The notes under the pieces: generated by a model | The model's input: the letters and a program-made list of their open reading frames with translations, nothing else | Told to the model about the DNA's origin: nothing | Database searches by the model: none | Part shown: positions 1 through 8,400 of the stretch, piece after piece | Numbering within the stretch: position 1 is the stretch's first letter | How the letters are laid out: each line of letters starts with the position of its first letter | Program-made: the position numbers and the translations under genes | Assembly: GCA_015485455.1 (NCBI GenBank) | Contig: WFTN01000219.1 | Location: 1-22,819, forward strand | Reading direction: 5' to 3' | Source of the DNA: Planctomycetota bacterium | GTDB lineage: Bacteria; Planctomycetota; GCA-002687715; DRQF01 | Length of the DNA stretch: 22,819 bases

Positions 1-1
1 G

Positions 2-1081
2 CAAGGATCGGAACCCTGCAAGCTCTGCGACGACTCCGGCTGGGTTTCCTGCAAATCAAAGGACCACCCTTCCCCCAAGAAATGTCGTCTCAAATCGAAA
101 CACATGTGCTCTTTGATTGTGAAGGCGAAGTGCTGCTATGGCGAAAACCAAGTCCCTTGCAACGCATGTCTGGACCAAAAGGCCCAGAAAAAGCATCGCG
201 CTTTAGGAAAGAAGGCTCGGGCCTGGCGTAAGAAAAACCGGGAAGTGAGCCGCGATACGGGTGTTCGCTTCAGTCATGTCCAAATCGGAAACGTGATCTT
301 TCATTGTTCGTTTCGCAATTGGCGCTTTCAGAAAATCGGCACCCTCAAGCAAGGTCCAGCCACCCACGTTTTCGCCCAGCGAGTGCAAACCATTGCCAAA
401 GAGTTTGAGAGTGAATTGGGGGCAACCCTCAGGCAACCAATTGAATTGTTTCTTTGTGCTAGCTATGCAGAGATGCTGGCAACAGCCCGCATTTATGCCC
501 CGTCCAAGACCAAAGCGACCTCTCCATTTCGCTCCGCATCCTTGGGTGTTCCCAGAGCATTCATTTTCCCTGCTGGGAAAGACACCTACGTCGATAAGGG
601 TCTCCATTCCCACCTCGCCCACCAAGCAGCTCATCTCCTGGTGCAGGCTTCCACCAAGAACTTGAGCAAGATCCCTCCCCCATGGCTGGACGTTGGCATC
701 GCTCATTGGTTTGAGTTTCGGCATTTCAAAGGGAATTCAGGTTGCACAACATTTTGCTTGGGTCGGTATTATGCCGATCCCAAATGGGATCAACCGCGCA
801 AGTGGGCCCGCGGATTGTCGAAGAGATTCAGGGGTAAGAATGTCATTTCCTTCGCTGCTCTCGAGAAGAAAGAGTTCCTCAAGTTTGATCATTTCGATCA
901 TGCCCTGTCTTGGTCTTTGGTCTCGTCGCTCTTGAGGCAACGCCCAGAGAAGTTCAAGAAGTTCTTCCAGGTTTGGTCCCAGACTCAAAACATCGGATTC
1001 GCTGTGCGAGAGGGGTTTGGTTTATCCATGGAAGAGTTCAACGCCCAGTGGCATAAGGACTGTAAAGCAGGAAAGCTCTGA
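2..1081 (+). CDS. Cys-rich protein with degenerate gluzincin-type peptidase domain (5' partial)
   Basis: The reading frame is open to the window edge, so the gene starts upstream; the first in-window ATG (104) lies inside a Cys-rich region and is unlikely to be the start. That region has CKLC, a following C-S-K pattern and CNAC, like a small zinc-ribbon or DnaJ-type Cys cluster. Counting from Met104, residues 90-300 resemble the peptidase-MA/DUF1570-like fold: a helix with HQAAH (173-177, bases 620-634) where HExxH is expected, then PPPWLDVGIAHWFE (191-204) where these families usually have W-L-x-E-G-x-A-x-Y-x-E, and a late Ser-Trp helix (269-275). Both the catalytic Glu of HExxH and the Glu of the EG motif are absent, so a catalytically dead or repurposed fold is likely. 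The family assignment is by motif only. It is followed by the hipBA unit, with no sign of a functional link. Confidence 0.6.
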   Translation, partial: QGSEPCKLCDDSGWVSCKSKDHPSPKKCRLKSKHMCSLIVKAKCCYGENQVPCNACLDQKAQKKHRALGKKARAWRKKNREVSRDTGVRFSHVQIGNVIFHCSFRNWRFQKIGTLKQGPATHVFAQRVQTIAKEFESELGATLRQPIELFLCASYAEMLATARIYAPSKTKATSPFRSASLGVPRAFIFPAGKDTYVDKGLHSHLAHQAAHLLVQASTKNLSKIPPPWLDVGIAHWFEFRHFKGNSGCTTFCLGRYYADPKWDQPRKWARGLSKRFRGKNVISFAALEKKEFLKFDHFDHALSWSLVSSLLRQRPEKFKKFFQVWSQTQNIGFAVREGFGLSMEEFNAQWHKDCKAGKL

Positions 1082-1124
1082 ATAGAGTTTGGCCTGACCC
1101 CACGCTCTGCATCGAGCAAAATTT

Positions 1125-1269
1125 AATCATATATGATTGAAAATTGCGACATTATGGGGAAAATCAATCAAATATGAGCTCATTTACTGAGAAAAGTCCT
1201 TGCCGAGCTTGTTCCGGCACCCAGCAAAGTCGATACTATCATATGTGATCGCATTTGGTCATATTTCAT
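1125..1269. promoter_or_regulatory. Candidate HipB operator array (four near-palindromic sites)
   Basis: A perfect 14-base palindrome AATCATATATGATT lies at 1125-1138. Related 12-mers occur at 1167-1178 (ATCAAATATGAG, 10/12 to the core), 1238-1249 (ATCATATGTGAT, 11/12) and 1258-1269 (GTCATATTTCAT, 9/12). Centre-to-centre spacings are about 41, 71 and 20 bases, close to whole helical turns, so the sites could face one side of the helix. HipB proteins bind palindromes upstream of hipBA and repress it; that these are the HipB sites is inference from position and symmetry. Confidence 0.5.
1209..1239 (+). promoter_or_regulatory. Possible sigma70-type promoter for hipBA
   Basis: A TTGTTC -35-like element (1209-1214) is separated by 19 bases from TACTAT (1234-1239, 4 of 6 matches to the -10 consensus). 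The predicted start near 1246 would fall inside the near-palindrome at 1238-1249, as expected for autorepression. The 19-base spacer is long, so this is tentative. Confidence 0.3.
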
Positions 1270-1292
1270 CTCATTCAATCATGGGTGATAGC

Positions 1293-1628
1293 ATGAAGAT
1301 CGACAAACTCAGTCCAATTCCCTTCGCCTTAGAGGAAATGGGCAAACGCCTCAGCCGGATTCGCAAGCAGCAAGGACATTCTCAAGAAGTCTTGGCGCAA
1401 GAGGCTGGCATTGGCGTTGCCACTCTCCGTCGAATGGAAGACGGACACGATGCTCAAATGAGCTCCTGGATCAAAATACTGGGGGCCTTAGACATGTCCT
1501 CCGCCGTCAACGCTTTCCTGCCAGAAACCTTCATTTCGCCCATGGCTGAAGTCAAAGGAAAAGGAAAGAGAAAACAACAAACCCGCCCACGGTCCACAGG
1601 CAACACTTGGGGAGATGAAACCCCATGA
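1293..1628 (+). CDS. hipB: HipB-like antitoxin, XRE-type helix-turn-helix protein
   Basis: This short protein (111 aa) has an XRE/Cro helix-turn-helix at about residues 15-55: RLSRIRKQQGHSQEVLAQEA, then GIGVATLRRMEDG. A basic, low-complexity tail follows (KGKGKRKQQTRPR, about 87-99). Its role would be to neutralise the HipA kinase and repress the operon. The frame is open up to a TTG at 1200 and an ATG at 1281, but Met1293 is preferred because GGTGAT (1284-1289) matches the extended Shine-Dalgarno sequence at good spacing, and the upstream candidates would place the operator-like sites inside the gene. The stop overlaps the hipA start by ATGA, indicating translational coupling. Identification rests on the HTH and on the adjacent hipA. 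Confidence 0.85.
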   Translation: MKIDKLSPIPFALEEMGKRLSRIRKQQGHSQEVLAQEAGIGVATLRRMEDGHDAQMSSWIKILGALDMSSAVNAFLPETFISPMAEVKGKGKRKQQTRPRSTGNTWGDETP

Positions 1629-2920
1629 CCACGGCCACTGTCAATCTCTGGGGCACAACTATCGGTTACATTTCCATGGGGCCCCAGGAAAGATTCGCTC
1701 GCTTCGAATACGATCCAGCATTCGCCAGCCGCGGCATTCAGCTTGCGCCACTCAAAATGCCCGTGCAAAGTCATCGTGTCTTTCAATTTCCCGATCTACA
1801 TCCTCGTGCCTTCCACGGTCTCCCGGGCCTCATCGCCGACAGCCTTCCGGACCGCTACGGCAACCGCCTCATCGATGTGTGGTTAGCTCAAACTGGACGC
1901 AAGCCAGAAGAGTTCAATGCCGTCGATCGCTTATGCTACACCGGCACAAGAGGCATGGGAGCTCTCGAATTTGAACCCGCCACAGAAGCTCCCCTCAATG
2001 ACGATCGAAAATTAGAAGTAAAAGAACTCGTCGAACTCGCTTCCATGGCATTCGCGGACAAAGAAACTCTCGACACCAAACTGACAAGCGCCCAAGGTGC
2101 CCAAGCACTCCTCGACATCCTGAGTGTCGGCACTTCCGCTGGAGGTGCCAGGGCCAAAGCCGTCATCGCCTTTGACCCGAAGACACGCCAAGTCCGTTCT
2201 GGCCAAATTGATCAGGGAGGAAACTACGAACATTGGCTCATCAAGTTCGATGGTGTGGCCTTTAGCGGCGACTGGGGAGTGGCTGACCCAGCGGGGTATG
2301 GACTCTTAGAATACTCCTATTACTTGACCGCTCGAGATTGCGGAATCAACATCATGCCAAGCCAGATCTTCAGCGAAAATGGCCGCAATCATTTCATGAC
2401 CCAGCGTTTCGATCGAGAGACCGGCGGCAAGAAGAAGTTTGTCCAGACATTCGCTGCTCTTGCCCATTTCGATTTCTGGGAAAGTGGACTCCACTCATAC
2501 GAACAACTCTTCTTAACTATGAAACAACTCAGCTTGCCCCAATCAGACTTAGAAGAGCAATTTCGCCGAGTCCTTTTCAACATCGTCGGTTGCAATCAAG
2601 ATGACCACGTCAAGAACTTCGCCTTCATGATGGATCGCCAAGGGGCTTGGCACTTGGCCCCGGCTTACGATCTATGCCACGCAGAAGGCAGTCACTTCAC
2701 CAAGAACCACCAACTGAGCATCAACGGCAAGACCAACGATTTCGTCCGGGCTGATATCAAACACTTAGCCGACTACATTGGGCTACCCCGTGGTCGCGAC
2801 AAACTCATCTTGGATCAAGTCACCCTGTCGTTTTCGACATGGCATGAAAAAGCAAAACAGCTCAACATTCCTAAGGACATTCAAACTCACGTCACCAGAA
2901 CTCTCAGGCTGAAACTATAG
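1625..2920 (+). CDS. hipA: HipA-type serine/threonine kinase toxin
   Basis: The 431 aa are close to the usual HipA length (E. coli about 440). The N-terminal coupling domain has GLPGLIADSLPDRYGNRL (65-82). The kinase part has GTSAGGARAK (169-178), the family's Gly-rich loop where HipA is autophosphorylated, then RFDR (261-264), the catalytic NQDDHVKN (324-331) and the metal-binding PAYDL (346-350). All expected catalytic residues are present, so the toxin looks active. HipA kinases phosphorylate aminoacyl-tRNA synthetases (GltX in E. coli), halting translation and promoting persistence; the target here is unknown. The start overlaps hipB by 4 bases, with GGGGAG (1609-1614) as a plausible ribosome site. 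The pair may serve as a stability or addiction module for the region. Confidence 0.93.
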   Translation: MTTATVNLWGTTIGYISMGPQERFARFEYDPAFASRGIQLAPLKMPVQSHRVFQFPDLHPRAFHGLPGLIADSLPDRYGNRLIDVWLAQTGRKPEEFNAVDRLCYTGTRGMGALEFEPATEAPLNDDRKLEVKELVELASMAFADKETLDTKLTSAQGAQALLDILSVGTSAGGARAKAVIAFDPKTRQVRSGQIDQGGNYEHWLIKFDGVAFSGDWGVADPAGYGLLEYSYYLTARDCGINIMPSQIFSENGRNHFMTQRFDRETGGKKKFVQTFAALAHFDFWESGLHSYEQLFLTMKQLSLPQSDLEEQFRRVLFNIVGCNQDDHVKNFAFMMDRQGAWHLAPAYDLCHAEGSHFTKNHQLSINGKTNDFVRADIKHLADYIGLPRGRDKLILDQVTLSFSTWHEKAKQLNIPKDIQTHVTRTLRLKL

Positions 2921-3026
2921 CCTGGGTGAAATCCGCAAGTCGACAACAAGACGGCCACTTCCCTCGGCCATATAGCAAGCACACTCCTATCTTATTCGCT
3001 AAACCGTGACTTTTGCTTCTCGAGAA

Positions 3027-3055
3027 TTGACGCCGTTTGAGAGACCCCTTAAGGT
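3027..3055 (+). promoter_or_regulatory. Possible promoter for the di-haem cytochrome / NorB-like operon
   Basis: TTGACG (3027-3032) is followed after exactly 17 bases by TAAGGT (3050-3055), a weak -10. It lies in the 210-base gap between hipA and the cytochrome gene and would give a leader of about 70 bases. I saw no clear FNR/NNR-type TTGAT-N4-ATCAA box in the gap. Consensus match only. Confidence 0.3.
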
Positions 3056-3130
3056 CCCCCTGCCAGTCAGAAAAAGCGTGCTAAAACACGTCGTCTCTAT
3101 CCTCCGATTCCAAAAAAAGGCGTCGCCAGA

Positions 3131-3898
3131 ATGTTGGAAACACCTTCCTCACGTCGCTACTTACTTTTCGTTCTCGTAGCCTGCTTCATTGGGCAAACGG
3201 CCATGGTCTATTTTGATGATAGTGGCCGTCAAAAACCGCCACTTTCAGATAGAGCTCAGATTGGTTGGCAGGTGTGGCACAAAAACAACTGTCAAAGTTG
3301 TCACCAAATATTTGGTTACGGCGGTTTTCTTGGGCCAGACTTAACCAACGCCATCGATCAGCTCACACCAGAACGATTACAGTCGATTCTGACTGTTGGC
3401 GCCAAACCTATGCCAGCATTCCATCTGTCCGAAAATGAAATTGACGGGGTCGCGGCACTCTTAGGTGAACTCAATGGACTCGGTGTTGGGCAACTGAGAC
3501 TGAAGACGACTCCCCCAGCACCAGCATTGCTGGATCAGTTCATCGAAGACCTCAGTCAACAAGTACCCCTTTCCCCTTCTGCTCAGCTCGGCCGCAAGGT
3601 TTTCAAAGAAAAGAAATGTATCACCTGTCATTTACCGAATCTTCAGAACACAGCCCAAGGCCCTGATCTATGTCAAGCTTTGGAACGTCTCGGCAATGAC
3701 GGCATCACGGCAACGATCAGAAACGGTCGCTTGGCCGCTGGCATGCCAGCCTTCGATCTCACCTCAACTGAAGAGCAAGGAATTTGTGCCTTCTTCGGTT
3801 GGCTCAAGGCGAACTCCAAAGGTCTTGCCGCAAACTTTAAGTCGGCCCAAGAAAGCGGAGATACAAGTCGTCTCCCTTGGTTTGAGTATTCCAAATGA
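3131..3898 (+). CDS. Membrane-anchored di-haem cytochrome c (NorC-like electron donor subunit)
   Basis: An N-terminal membrane helix (about residues 10-26) anchors two periplasmic c-type haem domains. Domain 1 has C54-Q-S-C57-H58 with KPMPAF giving M94 as the likely sixth ligand. Domain 2 has C163-I-T-C166-H167 with GMPAF giving M205. Both carry GPDL shortly after the haem motif, so the domains probably arose by duplication. Canonical NorC is about 150 aa with one haem; this 255-residue protein adds a second one. It would pass electrons from a soluble donor to the downstream haem-copper subunit, with which it overlaps by ATGA. The ribosome site is weak (AAGG, 3117-3120). Neither norQ nor norD lies in the window. 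Confidence 0.85.
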   Translation: MLETPSSRRYLLFVLVACFIGQTAMVYFDDSGRQKPPLSDRAQIGWQVWHKNNCQSCHQIFGYGGFLGPDLTNAIDQLTPERLQSILTVGAKPMPAFHLSENEIDGVAALLGELNGLGVGQLRLKTTPPAPALLDQFIEDLSQQVPLSPSAQLGRKVFKEKKCITCHLPNLQNTAQGPDLCQALERLGNDGITATIRNGRLAAGMPAFDLTSTEEQGICAFFGWLKANSKGLAANFKSAQESGDTSRLPWFEYSK

Positions 3899-5328
3899 AC
3901 AATGAACTAGCTGCCGGCCAAAGAATGATATTCGTTCTCATGCGCTGCGCCCTGGCATGCCTCATGATCGCCATTTTCGGTGGAGCCATTTCAGTGGTCT
4001 TCTACTTCAAGGATACGGCGAGCTTCCTCAATAGCATGGGCATTGAATTCCAAAACTTAAGACCAGTCCACACCACTTTTGCCTCCTGCTGGATCTTCCT
4101 GGGGGGCATAACTTGTGTCTTCCACTATCTCTACCACGCACATGGTGAAATGAGTCTCGGGGAAAGACAGCGTTTTCGCCTTCAGATGACCCTTTGGGGG
4201 CTTGCAGGCGCCGGAATCTTACTGACCTTGCCTTTCGGGATTTCTTCGGGCCGGGAGTACTTGGGCTTTCATCCGGTATTCTCCATGCTCATTGTGCTGG
4301 GGTGGTTGGCCTTCGCCCGCACCTATTTCGGGCGGGTCCGACGGGGGTTTTGGTCCCAACCGGTCTACGTTTACATGTGGGCCACGGGAATCGTTTTCTT
4401 TCTCTACACCTTCATCGAAGGCCATGCATATCTGATTCCCTCGATACGCAACAACCCCATCGCTGACCTGCAAATCCAATGGAAACACTGTGGCACTGTA
4501 GTGGCTTCCTTCAACATGTTGGTTTACGGTTCATTGATGTATGTAGGAGAGCAGTTGAGTGGCGACAAGACATATGCCCGTTCACGAAAGGGTTTTGCCT
4601 TCATGGGCGTCGGACTGCTCAATAGTTTTACTAACTATGCCCACCACACTTATCACCTGCCCCAAGCTGACTTAATCAAATGGATCGCGTTCATCGTGAG
4701 CATGCTTGAAATTGTGATTCTCGCCAGCATCTTTTTGGACTTGAAACGATCCATAAAAGCCAAAACACCAACGGATCGATTCTTCGCCCCAACAGGATTC
4801 ATGAGCATTGCGCGTTACTGGTCTTTCGGCCTGCTCGTAGTGGCCTTGCTCATTTCTGTGCCGCCCCTCAACTCTTTCATACACGGCACTCATGTGGTCA
4901 TGGCTCACGCCATGGGAAGCGAAATCGGGATCGACTCCTTCATCATCTTCGCCGTCTTCACCTACATCCTGAGCTCCGTGTTCGAACGGTGTTGGGCCAC
5001 CCAGAAGATTCTCGAGTCGCCTGAGTTTCGCAGCTTGGTCCGCGGGGCTCACTGGACTCTCGTGGCGCTATTTTCTTGGCTTGTGGTGAGTGGTTTGGCG
5101 GTGGCGGGTACCAGAGCTTTCGGCAAACCCGCACCGGATTTGATCGCCCGAATGGGGCCAACGATGCTGGTGACCATCGCCGTCATACACGCCTACTACT
5201 TAACCCGCATCTTCTTGACCCTTTGGCCCCTTACCAAAGCGCCTGGGCTCCGTCGTGAGCAGGAGTTGGATATTCTCCCGAAAGCCCACTACGAAGGCAT
5301 CGCTTCTAAGAGCGACTCTCAAGCTTAG
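3895..5328 (+). CDS. Haem-copper oxidase superfamily subunit I, divergent NorB-like
   Basis: A 477-aa integral membrane protein with about 12 hydrophobic helices and no large soluble part. Helix II has RPVH (H59), the usual low-spin haem ligand. The dinuclear-centre metal ligands are most likely H198 (QWKHCG) and H250-H251 (NYAHHTYHLP); E272 (SMLE) matches the NorB Glu after the His-His helix. Helix X reads HGTHVVMAHAMG, giving H338 as the high-spin haem ligand, but the usual HxH is HAM, with M340 where the second low-spin ligand should be. The Glu four residues after the helix VI His in canonical NorB is V202, and no cross-linkable Tyr sits at the A/B-type (His+4) or cbb3-type (His-6) position. 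It is probably an NO reductase-like or unusual quinol/cytochrome-dependent terminal enzyme paired with the preceding cytochrome. O2 versus NO as substrate is unresolved. Confidence 0.8.
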   Translation: MNNELAAGQRMIFVLMRCALACLMIAIFGGAISVVFYFKDTASFLNSMGIEFQNLRPVHTTFASCWIFLGGITCVFHYLYHAHGEMSLGERQRFRLQMTLWGLAGAGILLTLPFGISSGREYLGFHPVFSMLIVLGWLAFARTYFGRVRRGFWSQPVYVYMWATGIVFFLYTFIEGHAYLIPSIRNNPIADLQIQWKHCGTVVASFNMLVYGSLMYVGEQLSGDKTYARSRKGFAFMGVGLLNSFTNYAHHTYHLPQADLIKWIAFIVSMLEIVILASIFLDLKRSIKAKTPTDRFFAPTGFMSIARYWSFGLLVVALLISVPPLNSFIHGTHVVMAHAMGSEIGIDSFIIFAVFTYILSSVFERCWATQKILESPEFRSLVRGAHWTLVALFSWLVVSGLAVAGTRAFGKPAPDLIARMGPTMLVTIAVIHAYYLTRIFLTLWPLTKAPGLRREQELDILPKAHYEGIASKSDSQA

Positions 5329-5387
5329 GGTATAAGTGTTCTGCTAGACTGAGTACTCTGTCTTGATCCAGCCGAATAGCGTAAGCG

Positions 5388-5428
5388 AAAAAAATGGGTG
5401 GGACACCTGCGAACAAGCCGTCCCACCC
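5388..5428 (-). terminator. Intrinsic terminator of the Czc-like operon
   Basis: GGGTGGGAC (5396-5404) pairs with GTCCCACCC (5420-5428) as a perfect 9-bp GC-rich stem, or 10 bp with the flanking T-A pair. On the minus strand it is followed by a run of seven T (complement of A5388-5394). It sits just past the stop of the minus-strand pump gene. The plus-strand copy lacks a T-run but could still slow convergent transcription from the NorB-like gene. Confidence 0.88.
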
Positions 5429-5437
5429 AAATCAGTC

Positions 5438-8400
5438 TTAGGCCACTTCTGTTTCATCTTCTGCGAACCAACGATAAACCGTTGGCAACACAAGAAGAGT
5501 AAGGACCAATGAGCTAATCAGCCCACCAATGACCACAGTGGCCAGAGGGCGCTGGACTTCAGCACCAGCACTGACAGCAAGAGCCATGGGCACAAAGCCG
5601 ATGATGTCAGTCAAGGCTGTCATGAGCACAGGGCGCAAGCGCGTATGAGATGCTTCTCGGGAGGCATCCACAATACTCTTGCCAGCTTCTCGCTGTCGAA
5701 CAATGTACGACACCAAAACCACCCCATTCATCACAGCGATACCAAAGAGAGCAATAAAACCGACTCCTGCGGAAATCGAGAATGGATAGCCTCGAATCAA
5801 GAGGGCAGCGATGCCACCGGTCAATGCCAAAGGCACGTTGAGGAAGATCAAGAGCCCAAGTTTCAAAGAACCAAAAGTGGAATAGAGCAAGACGAAAATC
5901 AAGAGCAAGGCCAAGGGTACCAGCAAGGTCAGTCGCTTGGCTGCTTCTTCAAGATTCTCAAACTGTCCACCCCACTTCATCGTCCATCCAGGGGGGAGGT
6001 TAGCCTCTGCGTCAACACGCTTCTGAGCTTCAGCCACGGCGGAAGCAAGGTCTCGACCACGAACATTAGCCTCAACGGTAATTCGGCGATTGATGTTCTC
6101 ACGGCTAATTTGCGCCGGCCCTGTTTCCAGGGTGATCTTCGCCAATTGAGCCAATGGGATACCAGAACCTCCACTTGATGCCGTCACCTTGAGGTCGCCA
6201 ATGCGTTCCAAGTCGGCTCGCACGGAAGGATCGAAACGGGCTTGAAGCACGAAACGTTTTTGCCCCTCAATGACGGTCCCCAAAGGTCTGCCAGCAACAG
6301 TCTCAACGACATCCAGAACATCGCGCACGTTAATTCCCAACCGCGCAATCGCCTTGCGGTCCAAGACGATACGCATCGTTGGAAGACCAACTGTCTGCTC
6401 AACTTTCACTTCTTCCATGCCTGGGACGGTTCGAACGATAGCCGCGACTTTGTCAGCCTCTTTCTTCATGTCATCGAGAGAACCAGAGCTGGCGAAGATC
6501 TTGAGAGCAACATCAGAACGAACACCACTGATTAACTCTGCAACCCGAAGCTCGATCGGTTGAGAATAACTCAACATCACCCCAGGAACGGCATCCTTGA
6601 GTTTCGTATCAATAGCTTTGATGAGCTCTTCCTTGGTATCAAACCTCCAAGTATCCGGGTGGTTCAGAATCACATAGGTGTCACTGATTTCCACGCCCAT
6701 GGGGTCGGTAGCAATTTCAGCTCGTCCTGTCCGTGAAACAACTGTCTTGACCTCAGGGAAGGACTTCACCACAGCTTCAGCCATGAGGCTAACTTCATTC
6801 GATTTCTCGAGCGAAACACTGGGGACACGCCAAATCTGCATGGCGATCGCCCCTTCATCTAAGTGAGGAATGAACTCAGCACCCAAGAAAGGTGTCACTG
6901 CCAAACTTGCCACAAAAAGACCAAAAGCAGCGAGTGCCGTGGTCTTTGGACGGCGAAGCACACCATTCAACATAGGGCTGTAGATGCGTTTGGCGACTCT
7001 AAAGAGAACTGGCTCTTTTTCGATGGGTTTCTTGAGAAAGAAAGTAGCCAGAACGGGCATCAGCGTCAGGGCACATAGGAGTGACCCCGCCATGGCAAAG
7101 ACCACAGTAAGTGCCATCGGACCGAACATTTTCCCTTCAACCCCTCGCAGGGCCAAAATTGGAAGATAAACGATCATGATGATGCCAACTGCGAAAACAC
7201 ATGGCCTTCCTACTTCTTGGCAGGCGAGACGCACTTTCTCGAGATGAGAAACTCCGGTTTCATCCTTGTGCTTTCGCAAGTATCGCACGATGTTCTCGAC
7301 GATGACAACCGCCCCATCGACAATAATACCAAAGTCAACGGCGCCCAAGGACATGAGGTTGCCGGAGATACCAGCAAGTTTCATACAGATCAAAGCAAAG
7401 AGCATGGAGAAAGGAATCGCAGAGGCCACCAAGAGACCGCCGCGCAAACTACCGAGCAAGAGCAGCAGCACAACAATGACCAGAACACCTCCTTCGACGA
7501 GGTTCGTGGCCACAGTCTTGATGGTGCGGTCGACGAGTTCGGTACGATTATAAAACGTATCGATTGTGACGCCTTCAGGAAGTGTCTTCTGCAATTCTTG
7601 AATCTTGTCATGGACATCAATGGAAACGGTTCGCGAGTTAGCCCCCATGAGCATCATGACAATGCCAATGACTGCCTCGCGATCACCATCACGGGTCACT
7701 GCACCTTGGCGAATCATCGGGGAAAATTCGGCCTTGCCTAAGTTGCTGACGTAAATCGCCGTGCCTTTGTCATCGTGCCCGACAACGACATTGGCCAAGT
7801 CTTCTAATGATCCCACCAGCCCTTCCCCGCGGATGAGGTATTGCTCACCGGCATGGGCAATGTAGCCGCCGCCAACGTTTTGATTGTTCGTTTCAATCGC
7901 GGTAAAAACTTCACTCAATGAGAGGCCGTAGGCTGCCAAGCGGTCCGGATCAATGGTCACTTGATATGTCTTGAGCTCACCTCCAAAGGAGTTGACTTCG
8001 ACAACCCCAGGCACAGAGCGCAACTGATAGTTAACATCCCAATCCAAAATTTGACGCAGTTGCATAGGCGTGTAGCCTTCACCACGCACCTCGAAACTAT
8101 AAATCTCCCCTAAACCAGTAGAAATAGGCCCCATCTCTGGGCTACCGTACGCTTCAGGAATGGCCCCCCTGGCTTCAATCAGTCTTTCGCCCACCAATTG
8201 GCGGGCCCAATAAATGTCCGTTCCTTCTTCAAAAACAACGGTCACAACGGAGAGACCAAACTTAGAAACAGAGCGCAGTTCTTCGATTCGCGGAAGACCA
8301 CTCATGGCGGTCTCTACAGGAAAGGTGACGAAACGTTCCATTTCCTGAGGTGCGAGGCCTGGGCTGTTGGTAAGAACTTGAACTTGGACATTCGTGACGT

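Noticed and set aside
203..724. 173-residue minus-strand open frame
   Set aside because: Shadow of the plus-strand Cys-rich gene; no recognisable domain.
1200..1292. TTG start for hipB at 1200
   Set aside because: It would place two operator-like sites and the promoter inside the gene, and lacks a Shine-Dalgarno sequence.
1615..1974. 119-residue frame overlapping the hipA start
   Set aside because: Its Arg/Ser/Pro-rich content is typical of an out-of-frame read; the hipA frame has full kinase motifs.
3895..5328. Calling this gene ccoN (cbb3 oxidase)
   Set aside because: The cbb3 cross-linked Tyr position and the helix X HxH are not present, and no ccoO or ccoP partner follows.
5645..7741. 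Several plus-strand open frames opposite the CzcA-like gene, the longest 177 aa
   Set aside because: They are low-complexity antisense shadows without signal, domain or ribosome site, lying opposite a well-supported RND gene.
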